A stretch of DNA of 25,751 bases from a virus: positions 1 through 25,751 of the IMG/VR virus record IMGVR_UViG_3300042863_000301; one strand, given 5' to 3'. A program made the position numbers and the translations under genes. Under the pieces are notes generated by a model. It made no database searches. It was not told where the DNA came from and saw only the letters and a program-made list of their open reading frames with translations. This document shows positions 18,154 through 25,751 of the stretch, piece after piece; the first letter of the stretch is position 1; each line of letters begins with the position of its first letter.

Positions 18154-21100
18154 GATCTGTCCAAAATTATTTTGTCCGAATAGATACGCTTGATTATTTT
18201 CATTAATTATTGAACTAAAACTATATCCTGAACTTATATTACTAATACGAGAATTAATTTGTACAGGACTACTTCTATTTAGTATATCGTTATTTCCAAG
18301 TTGACCATAATTATTTTGTCCCCATGCGAATAATAAATTATTATAATTTGTCCCTAAACTGTGTGTGCTTCCAGCACTAATTTTAGCCCAATCATTAGTT
18401 CCTATTTGTACTGGGCTACTTTCATATGGATATATAGATGATAACAATACTATAGGGCTACTAGTAGAAACTGTTACTGCTACGGAGACCTGTACAGGTT
18501 GGCTTCTATTAAGGACTGCGCCGATACCAAATTGACCAGTTGCACCATAACCAGACCCCAGCACACCAAAATCGGATATTGCTCTAACATTTAAACTATG
18601 GCTAAAGCCTGAAGTAACTATAGAAAAACTTGAACCACTTGAGGTAATTACCGGACTGCTACGGTTTACCGTATTATTTTGTCCTAATTGACCAAAATTA
18701 TTTTGGCCCCAGGCAAATCCAGCATAGTCTGTCGTTATACCTGAAGTAAAATCATCCCCGGAAGAAATAAACATCCAACTGCTTGACCCTACTTGAAAAG
18801 GGCTACTACGAGATATGAGAGTACCGTCTCCTAACTGTCCTAGTGTATTTAATCCCCAAGTAAATAGTAATCCAGAAGAGTTAATAGCTGCACTATGAGT
18901 TTGACCTGCTGAAATTTGTGACCAACTATCTGTACCTATTTGAGTTGGACTGTAGATCAAGGTATCATTAAATGAATTGCCGATTTGGGTTGGACTACTT
19001 CTAGCTATTGCATCATTTAGTCCAAGAAATCCTCCAGCGCCGCCCCAAGACCATAAAATATTAGTTGTTGAAATTGCTAGAGTAGCTCTACCTACTCCTA
19101 GTGGATCTCCGAGTGTAGCAACCATTATATATGAATTAGTTCCTACTTGGGTAGGACTGCTGCGACTTATCAAGTCATTTTGTCCTAACTGGCCATTATT
19201 ATTTTCTCCCCATACCCATAATGTATTATCAGATTTTATAGCTGCTATATGTCCAGTGCCTTTTGCTATTTGTATAAAACTACTACCTACGTCTACCTGT
19301 ACAGGACTACTACGATTTATTAGATCATTTAATCCTAATTGACCAGCAGTATTTAATCCCCATCCATATAATGCACCGTTAGTTTTTATTGCAAAAGTAA
19401 AATTACTACCGCCAGAATCTGAAACACCATCCCAATCAGATTCAGTTCCTATTTGTACAGGACTACTACGAGTTATTAGATCATTTAATCCAAGTTGTCC
19501 ATTAGAGTTATCTCCCCAACTCCAAAGCGTATTATCATTCCGAATAGCTATAGTTGATGTACCATTAACAGATACAGTGTTCCAAGATCCGAGTATCTGT
19601 GTTGGGCTAGTTCTAGCAGTTCTATCATTCAATCCTAAATACCCTTGCCCATTCGCTCCCCATACCCATAAAGTACCATCAGTTGCAATAATAGCGGCTG
19701 AACTCTCATGGACCGCTGCCATAGACCAACTACGTGAACTTGTTGTAGGCACTAAAGCTGGCGCAGTAACGTTAGGAGAGTTACTAAAACCTATAAAAAT
19801 ACTATTTCCAGCAGAGGCGCCGTAGCCCCATGCCCACAGACTACCATCACTTTTAATGGCTAATGTTGCTCGGTAAGCAGAACTAACATAAACCCAAGGA
19901 TTTACTGGATCAGGAGTTCCAATTTGTGCTGGGCTGGACCTAGCTCCGGTAGCAGTCGAACTTAGTCCTAAAGAAGCATTCGTATTATGCCCCCAACCAT
20001 ATAATTCTCCTGAGGATCTTAACGCAAAAAAGTTAGTACCGCCCCCGGATGCTACTTGAGTCCAACTGTTTCTTGTTACATCTCCAACTTGTCCGGAAGT
20101 ATTAGCACCCCAGCCGTACAATTTATTATTACTAGTTAATGCTATTGCATGTGAACCGCCGGCATTTATCGCTGACCAACTACTAGAACTTATTTGTACT
20201 GGACTTGATTTATTAAAAGTTGTACCATCTCCTAATTGATTTAAAAAATTTAAGCCCCATGACCATAATGTATAGTCTGACTTGATTGCTAATGTAAAAC
20301 TAAGGCCTGCACTTACTGATATCCAGCTACCTGAAATTTGTACTGGACTTGATTTATTAATAGTTGTATTGTCTCCTAATTGTCCAGCTGCATTCGTCCC
20401 CCATATCCATAAAGAATTATCTATAGCCTTAATTGCTGCCGTATATGAAGATCCTGAACTTATTACTATCCAACTTTCTGCATTTATAAATGTTGGCCAT
20501 GATCTGTTAACGGTGGTCCCTATCCCAAGCTGACCTACATTGTTGAGGCCCCATCCAATTAATTGACCATCATTTCTTATACCTATATTATGAAAATCTC
20601 CTGCACTTAAGGAAGTCCAACTATAATATTGTGGGGAATTATATAATGTGCCATAAATTCCATAACCCCAAGTATCTATCGTACCCTGTGGGTCAATAGA
20701 TAATGCTTGCTGGTTAAACATTGATAACTGATATATATGACCTTTGTTTTTTAATGAAGGTATTTGAATAGGGCTACTACGTTGCACAGTGTCTCCTATG
20801 CCTAATTCAGAATTTTTATTAAATCCCCATCCCCATAAATCATTATTCTCTCTGACAGCTAATATATTGCCATCACCAACAACAACGTTGTTGTATGTTC
20901 CATCAACTGCTGCTGGGCTAGATCGTGTAGTAGTAGCATTATTACCTAATAATCCTGTACCCCACGTCCAAAGCGTATTATCTACTTTTATTGCAGCGGC
21001 TTGCGAAATGCCAGCTGTAACCATAACCCAAGAACTAGTACCTAATTGCACTGGACTTGATCTTCCGATAGTTGTTCCGCTATTGCCTAAATTACCATAA

Positions 21101-24100
21101 GAGTTATTTCCCCACGCAAATAATCCCCCGTCAGACCGTATAGCTGCACTAAAACTTTGTCCAGCTGATACAAAAGTCCAACTACTTATTCCTAATCTAG
21201 CCGGATATGAATAAAAAGATGAGTTAGTAGTATTATATACTTGTACAGGATTTGATCTAGCTAACGATGTTCCGGCTCCCGGTAATTGCCAGTAAAGACT
21301 ATTCTGACCAACAAATACTGTATGCCCATATTTATCAATTGCTTGCAATTGTAAATTTCTATTTGCATATCCTAATTTTAAACTTCCAGTTTGTACTTGC
21401 ACTGGACTTGATCTACTAATAGTAGTTCCATCTCCAAAATTACCAAAAGAATTATTCCCCCAACTATATATTACATTATCTGATGTTTGCGCCATTACAT
21501 ATTGAGAGCCTGCATTTACTACTGTGTAAATATTAGTACCTATTTGTATTGGGCTCGATCTATCTATTGTAGTGTTATCACCTAATCGGCCTGAAAGATT
21601 ACTTCCCCAACCATACAAATAAGTATCACTACTTATTGCATAAGTTGTACTGGTACTGGCTTCAACCGTATTCCAACTACCAGAAACTTGGACTGGACTA
21701 CTTCTTTTAATAGTAGTATTATCACCTAATTGCCCAGCATTATTTTCTCCCCATACGTATAATGTTGAACCAGTAATTGCAGCAGTATAATTACGTCCTG
21801 TTCTAATAGAAGTCCATGATAAATTTCCTATCTGAGTGGGACTCGACTTGTTAGTTGTAGTCCCATCACCTAATTGTCCATTTGAATTATTACCCCAAGT
21901 GTATAATTGATTATCAGTTTTTATTCCTACAGAGTGGCTATCACCTGCACTCACATATTTCCATATATCTGTACCGATTTGAACTGGGCTTGACCTAGAT
22001 AGTAGCACGGCCGTTAAAGAGAATCCAACTTGAGTTGGTGCTGATCTATATACTAAACTAAAATCTCCTATGCTACCGTATTGATTAGTACCCCATGATT
22101 GTAATAAATTATTGGAATCGGTAAGTATTCCTAAAGAATTGACTCCTGCTGAAATAGCATTCCAAGAACTAGAGCCAATTTGTATCGGGCTGCTACGGGA
22201 TATAATAGTTGCATCTCCTAATTGACCTTGGGCATTGGTACCCCATGCCCATAATAAGTAATTTGTATCAATTGCTAAAGTTTGACCAAATCCTGCTTTA
22301 ACTGATATCCAACTGCCAGGTACCTGTACAGGTTGACTTCTATTAATAGTATCATCTAGTCCCAATTGGCCTGATGTATTTGTCCCCCATACATACAGAG
22401 TTCCATTATTTTTTAAAGCAATTGTATGCCCTGTTCCTGAGCAACTATTTACATAAGACCAATCGGTATCACTACCTATCTGAACCGGACTACTTCTATT
22501 TATGGTATCATTTAATCCTAATTGACCCGTATTATTAATACCCCAAGACCAAAGTTTTCCGTCAGTTGTTATGGCTGTAACACCATTAGCAGAGGCAGTT
22601 GCAGATGCGTATGAGGTAGGTACTGAAGTAGATCCAAAACTTGATGGATAAAATTCATTAGTCATTTGCATAAGGAACGAAGATGGGTCACCATTGACTG
22701 TAAATGTTACTGCATTTGAACTATAATCAGTTGTCAGTGAACTAGATTGAAATGCAAGTATTACTGTATTTGAAATATTTGTCAGTGGTGATGTAGGTAC
22801 TGTGAAGCTAGACCCACTATAAACTATAGCTTTTGTAAATCTCAAATTACTTATATATGCATTACAGCTTTCCATTAGCGTTATGTTAGTTAACGTAGAT
22901 ATTATTGGTGCAGCTCCTGCATATGGCGTTGTAGCTGTTAAAACTCCATCTAGATAAACATAATAAGTATTCAAAGCACTATTTCTTACAAATGCAATAT
23001 GATGCCAAGTATCTGATGGAGCAGCTACACCAGTAGTATTACCATATGCATTTATGTTACCATCATTCTGGGCAGAACAACTAAATGCCCAGCCGGATGT
23101 ATAACCACTATTACCTAGCGTTACCCACCAATCTGCATTTCCAATAACTTTATGTTTGAGTCCGACCGATCCACCGGAAGGTATATTAAATGCCCAAAAT
23201 TCAATAGTAAAATTGTCAGATGCTCCTATACTATAATTAGCATCGGTAGCAGAAAGGGTAACCCCGTTACTATAACCTTGATATACTGACCAATAGGTGC
23301 TTACTCCTGAAATTTCTGATGTAGGTATTCTAACGCTAGTAACAGTTTCATAACCTGTTATCCCGGACAGACCCAATGCAGCTTGTCCAGTGCCCCATCT
23401 ATATAAATTAAAATCAGAACTAACTGCTATACCAAAACTATCACCTGAACTCACTGAAACAAAACTTTTAGGCCATATAATCATCATAGGGGAGAGTTGG
23501 TCTGAAAGGTTTCCTGTACCATTTGCATAACTAACTCCTCTTCCCCACACATATAATTTATTACTGTTTGTAATACCACCTGTGCGTAAACTTCCAGTAT
23601 TTATAAATACCCAAGACAATGATCCTATTTGTGTTGGACTACTTCGAAGGGTGGTAGTGTTATCTCCTAGATTACCAAAAAAATTATATCCCCATGCATA
23701 TAATCTGCCATCCTGTCGTATTGCTGCACTATAATTATTCCCAGTACTAACTGTAATCCAAGAAAAAGGTGTATCAGGTCTAATTTGTCCTGAAGAATTT
23801 AATCCCCAGCCCCACAAATATCCATCACTATCAATGGCTAAAACATGGGCCCCGCCCGCACTAACCTGTAACCAGCTGCTATTACCAATCTTTGCCGGAG
23901 GATTTGACCCGGAACCTGTAGAATTATTTCCTAGTACTCCGTTACTATTCAATCCCCATGTGAACAATAAATTGTCTGGACTTATGGCTGCTACGTAGCC
24001 GCCATCACCTATACTCATTGACTTCCAAGATAGGGCTATAGTAGAGGTTTGACCTCCTACTTGACCATAAGTATTTGTTCCCCACCCATATAAACCATAA

Positions 24101-25272
24101 TCATACGATGAAATAGCTAGATTATGTGTTCCAGAAGAGACTGCAATCCAACTGCCACCTCCAGTGATCTGTACAGGGCTACTATAACTAATCAAATTTA
24201 GAGTTCCTAATTCACTATTAGAATTATTACCCCATACATATAACAATCCATCTACTGTTATTCCTGTACTATGAATATTACCTGCTGATATTGAACTCCA
24301 AAAACTATTTCCTATCTGCACCGGACTTGATCTATTGATAGTTGTATTATCTCCTAATTGACCAGAACTGTTTAGTCCTAATGCAAATAACTTACCATCA
24401 TATCTTACAGCTAAAATATGATCATCTCCGGTTACTACCTGTGACCAATACAAACTTGAATAGGTTGAATATTTACCTAATTGACCATATTGGTTATCAC
24501 CCCAAGTAAATAATTTATTAGATGTATTAATAGCTAAACTATGGGACCCGCCGGCTGAAATAATACTCCAAGAATTTGTACCTATTTGTACTGGGCTTGA
24601 TCTACTTATTGTAGTGCTATCTCCTAATTGACTAATATCATTTCTACCCCAAGTATATAATTTACTAGTCGAGTCGAGTGCCATTGAATGAAACTCTCCA
24701 GCACTTATTGAAATAAAACTTCCTGAAATTTGAACCGGGCTACTTCTGAGAATAGTATCAAACAATCCTAATTGGCCATCATAATTAGAACCCCATGCAT
24801 ATAGTCTGTAAGAAGAATCAATAGCAAGACTATAATTTTCACCAGCACTTATTTGTATAAAACTAGTAGTTTGCGAAATTAAAGTAGGTAAACTTCTATC
24901 TACTACCCCAATATCACCGAGTTGTCCATAGTAATTACTACCCCAAGCATATAAAGAATAATTTTTATCTATTCCTAAAGTATGTGTTTTTCCTGCAAAT
25001 ACAGCTGTCCAACTACTAGAACTTATTTGCACTGGGCTAGATTTACTTACTGTAGTGCCATCTCCTAATTGTCCTTGATAATTGTTGCCCCATGCCCACA
25101 GAGTAGAATCACTTCTTATAGCTACTGAGTGGCCATCACCGCTGGTAATAGAAACCCAACTGTAATAGTAGGCCGCTTTGCTATTTCCAACCAAACCAAA
25201 ACTGTTATCGCCCCATGTATATAAAGAGGGCACATGACTATATAAACCTAGTAATAATGTATTGATATCCAC
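18139..25272 (-). CDS. Giant RCC1-repeat protein with LamG insert, first of a pair, 2377 aa
   Basis: Like its downstream neighbour, this chain is a tandem array of RCC1 units, about 42 by hand count: roughly 14 before and 28 after a LamG/concanavalin-like domain at about residues 657-860. The start is GTG (25272), 3 nt past the stop of the tail-chaperone-domain gene and in the same frame. A weak GGAA lies 8 nt upstream, and no ATG/GTG/TTG alternative lies close by. The first unit is only a half (LYTWGDNSFGLVG), and the last ends GQIGDLT, just before the expected RSSPVQ strand. That strand appears at the start of the next protein. No signal peptide is seen. Family knowledge: RCC1 propellers bind proteins (Ran/chromatin, beta-lactamase for BLIP-II). 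In a phage tail region a long receptor-binding fibre is the most plausible role, but it is not proven. Confidence 0.83.
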   Translation of the reverse strand: MDINTLLLGLYSHVPSLYTWGDNSFGLVGNSKAAYYYSWVSITSGDGHSVAIRSDSTLWAWGNNYQGQLGDGTTVSKSSPVQISSSSWTAVFAGKTHTLGIDKNYSLYAWGSNYYGQLGDIGVVDRSLPTLISQTTSFIQISAGENYSLAIDSSYRLYAWGSNYDGQLGLFDTILRSSPVQISGSFISISAGEFHSMALDSTSKLYTWGRNDISQLGDSTTISRSSPVQIGTNSWSIISAGGSHSLAINTSNKLFTWGDNQYGQLGKYSTYSSLYWSQVVTGDDHILAVRYDGKLFALGLNSSGQLGDNTTINRSSPVQIGNSFWSSISAGNIHSTGITVDGLLYVWGNNSNSELGTLNLISYSSPVQITGGGSWIAVSSGTHNLAISSYDYGLYGWGTNTYGQVGGQTSTIALSWKSMSIGDGGYVAAISPDNLLFTWGLNSNGVLGNNSTGSGSNPPAKIGNSSWLQVSAGGAHVLAIDSDGYLWGWGLNSSGQIRPDTPFSWITVSTGNNYSAAIRQDGRLYAWGYNFFGNLGDNTTTLRSSPTQIGSLSWVFINTGSLRTGGITNSNKLYVWGRGVSYANGTGNLSDQLSPMMIIWPKSFVSVSSGDSFGIAVSSDFNLYRWGTGQAALGLSGITGYETVTSVRIPTSEISGVSTYWSVYQGYSNGVTLSATDANYSIGASDNFTIEFWAFNIPSGGSVGLKHKVIGNADWWVTLGNSGYTSGWAFSCSAQNDGNINAYGNTTGVAAPSDTWHHIAFVRNSALNTYYVYLDGVLTATTPYAGAAPIISTLTNITLMESCNAYISNLRFTKAIVYSGSSFTVPTSPLTNISNTVILAFQSSSLTTDYSSNAVTFTVNGDPSSFLMQMTNEFYPSSFGSTSVPTSYASATASANGVTAITTDGKLWSWGINNTGQLGLNDTINRSSPVQIGSDTDWSYVNSCSGTGHTIALKNNGTLYVWGTNTSGQLGLDDTINRSQPVQVPGSWISVKAGFGQTLAIDTNYLLWAWGTNAQGQLGDATIISRSSPIQIGSSSWNAISAGVNSLGILTDSNNLLQSWGTNQYGSIGDFSLVYRSAPTQVGFSLTAVLLSRSSPVQIGTDIWKYVSAGDSHSVGIKTDNQLYTWGNNSNGQLGDGTTTNKSSPTQIGNLSWTSIRTGRNYTAAITGSTLYVWGENNAGQLGDNTTIKRSSPVQVSGSWNTVEASTSTTYAISSDTYLYGWGSNLSGRLGDNTTIDRSSPIQIGTNIYTVVNAGSQYVMAQTSDNVIYSWGNNSFGNFGDGTTISRSSPVQVQTGSLKLGYANRNLQLQAIDKYGHTVFVGQNSLYWQLPGAGTSLARSNPVQVYNTTNSSFYSYPARLGISSWTFVSAGQSFSAAIRSDGGLFAWGNNSYGNLGNSGTTIGRSSPVQLGTSSWVMVTAGISQAAAIKVDNTLWTWGTGLLGNNATTTRSSPAAVDGTYNNVVVGDGNILAVRENNDLWGWGFNKNSELGIGDTVQRSSPIQIPSLKNKGHIYQLSMFNQQALSIDPQGTIDTWGYGIYGTLYNSPQYYSWTSLSAGDFHNIGIRNDGQLIGWGLNNVGQLGIGTTVNRSWPTFINAESWIVISSGSSYTAAIKAIDNSLWIWGTNAAGQLGDNTTINKSSPVQISGSWISVSAGLSFTLAIKSDYTLWSWGLNFLNQLGDGTTFNKSSPVQISSSSWSAINAGGSHAIALTSNNKLYGWGANTSGQVGDVTRNSWTQVASGGGTNFFALRSSGELYGWGHNTNASLGLSSTATGARSSPAQIGTPDPVNPWVYVSSAYRATLAIKSDGSLWAWGYGASAGNSIFIGFSNSPNVTAPALVPTTSSRSWSMAAVHESSAAIIATDGTLWVWGANGQGYLGLNDRTARTSPTQILGSWNTVSVNGTSTIAIRNDNTLWSWGDNSNGQLGLNDLITRSSPVQIGTESDWDGVSDSGGSNFTFAIKTNGALYGWGLNTAGQLGLNDLINRSSPVQVDVGSSFIQIAKGTGHIAAIKSDNTLWVWGENNNGQLGQNDLISRSSPTQVGTNSYIMVATLGDPLGVGRATLAISTTNILWSWGGAGGFLGLNDAIARSSPTQIGNSFNDTLIYSPTQIGTDSWSQISAGQTHSAAINSSGLLFTWGLNTLGQLGDGTLISRSSPFQVGSSSWMFISSGDDFTSGITTDYAGFAWGQNNFGQLGQNNTVNRSSPVITSSGSSFSIVTSGFSHSLNVRAISDFGVLGSGYGATGQFGIGAVLNRSQPVQVSVAVTVSTSSPIVLLSSIYPYESSPVQIGTNDWAKISAGSTHSLGTNYNNLLFAWGQNNYGQLGNNDILNRSSPVQINSRISNISSGYSFSSIINENNQAYLFGQNNFGQIGDLT
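19304..19340. repeat. 37-nt exact repeat shared by both giant genes (copy 2)
   Basis: This is the partner of 11122-11158, in the same phase of the RCC1 unit and the same orientation. Recombination between the direct copies would delete about 8.2 kb and fuse the two giant genes in frame with each unit. Confidence 0.8.
22690..23290 (-). other. LamG/concanavalin A-like domain inserted in the RCC1 array
   Basis: About 200 residues (roughly 657-860 of the giant protein) break the RCC1 pattern. They show the marks of a Laminin_G_3-type jelly roll: DNFTIEFWAF, then a WWVTLG strand, DTWHHIAFVRN, YYVYLDGVLTAT, the ISNLRFTKAIVY strand and a C-terminal ILAFQSSS. This fold often binds carbohydrates and is common in phage tail fibres and tape-end proteins. 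It is the only non-RCC1 domain I find in the two giants and so is a good candidate for direct glycan contact. Confidence 0.75.
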
Positions 25273-25275
25273 TTC

Positions 25276-25751
25276 TTAAATTCCGGAATCAGTAGAAGGT
25301 TCAGTTGAAGTTGTTGATGTTGGTAAGTTAGGCCATACTATCAAATTGAAGCTATTTATATCATAATCATCTTTGTAGATATTTGGTAAATCACGTAATT
25401 CTTGACGATATAATTTGTATAGAGTAGTTAATTCTGTACCATTTTTTTCTACTATATCATTCAATTGAGTGTAATCAGTGTCTTTGAGTAATTGATTACG
25501 ATATTCTCTAAGTTGCGACATTACTATATTATGTATATTAATTTTTTCTAAAAATTGTTGTTCTTCAGATGTTGTAGTTTCTGTAGTTTCAATTGAAGTA
25601 ATAGTTTCAACCGTCTTGGTCTCAATAATAATATTCCCTTCAATAGTGAAAATGCTATCAGATAATTTTTGACTAGTTGGATCATAGCTTGGTACAGGAG
25701 CCTGCTCTATGCATCTCCAGCCTAAAGATTCTATATATGTTTTATCTTCTG
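25276..25751 (-). CDS. Phage tail-assembly-chaperone-domain protein (partial, N-terminus outside window)
   Basis: The frame is open from the window edge to the TAA at 25278-25276, giving 157 visible residues. An internal ATG at 25521 would give 81 aa, but the open frame and fitting sequence upstream make a longer protein more likely. The last 80 residues fit the Phage_tail_APC pattern: LREYRNQLLKDTDYTQL, then LYKLYRQELRDLP and finally IVWPNLP. The part before it (ESLGWRCIEQAPVPSYDP, with an ETKTVE strand) also resembles fibre-assembly proteins, linked by a Thr/Glu-rich stretch. Such proteins assist assembly or attachment of the adjacent tail fibre, which suggests the giant RCC1 chain downstream is that fibre. 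After the TAA the reading frame continues, one codon later, into the GTG of the giant gene. The total length is unknown. Confidence 0.72.
   Translation of the reverse strand, partial: EDKTYIESLGWRCIEQAPVPSYDPTSQKLSDSIFTIEGNIIIETKTVETITSIETTETTTSEEQQFLEKINIHNIVMSQLREYRNQLLKDTDYTQLNDIVEKNGTELTTLYKLYRQELRDLPNIYKDDYDINSFNLIVWPNLPTSTTSTEPSTDSGI

Noticed and set aside
10712-25272. Tandem repeats as a possible CRISPR or non-coding satellite array
   Set aside because: Units differ at many silent sites, keep an open frame throughout and follow a protein consensus of 48-52 residues. There are no constant repeats with unique spacers.
25353-25360. Exact T4 late-promoter-like TATAAATA on the minus strand, about 80 nt upstream of the giant RCC1 start
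   Set aside because: It lies inside the tail-chaperone-domain coding sequence, and the same octamer also occurs inside nrdA (4873-4880) and inside the RCC1 array (23598-23605). In sequence this AT-rich a few chance copies are expected, so I do not call a promoter.
25276-25521. An 81-aa stand-alone gene starting at the ATG at 25521
   Set aside because: The frame stays open to the window edge, and the 76 residues upstream resemble the expected preceding part of fibre-assembly proteins, so the ATG is more likely internal.

Overview
This AT-rich window reads as part of a tailed-phage genome, most like the T4-type myoviruses of aquatic bacteria. Evidence for this is a PAAR spike-tip protein, a tail-assembly-chaperone-like domain beside huge repetitive surface proteins, a phage-style class Ia ribonucleotide reductase and glutaredoxin set, several small genes of the T4-like cyanophage/pelagiphage type, and very tight gene packing. 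Host and exact lineage cannot be read from the sequence. Every supported gene lies on the minus strand, so transcription runs from 25751 towards 1. I see no rRNA, tRNA, CRISPR, insertion sequence or convincing terminator. The largest gap between genes is 47 nt.

In transcription order: (1) 25751-25276, the C-terminal 157 residues of a protein with a Phage_tail_APC-like domain. (2) 25272-18139 and 18142-10712, two adjacent giant genes (2377 and 2476 aa) built almost wholly of RCC1-type beta-propeller units. I count about 42 and 48 by hand, about 90 in all. The first also carries one LamG/concanavalin-like insert. The genes overlap by ATGA, and the boundary falls inside one RCC1 unit. (3) 10664-6944, a glycan/methyl cassette: a TPR-GT9-like-methyltransferase fusion, a Methyltransf_24-type methyltransferase, a GT25-family glycosyltransferase and a DxD GT-A-like protein. 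(4) 6933-6493, a conserved-type phage protein of unknown role. (5) 6482-2631, nrdA, a 64-aa unknown protein, nrdB and glutaredoxin. (6) 2631-19, an Sm-like small protein, the PAAR tip protein and a 677-aa putative virion protein.

Functionally, the right half probably encodes a host-recognition apparatus (very long RCC1 fibres plus a helper with a tail-assembly domain). The enzymes next to it could modify host or virion surface glycans, the nrd/grx block would supply deoxynucleotides during replication, and the left end belongs to the baseplate spike. The most unusual content is the pair of giant RCC1 genes, with the blade-splitting ATGA junction between them and an in-frame stop separating the first from the tail-chaperone-domain gene. 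A second point of interest is a one-residue insertion between two iron ligands of NrdB.
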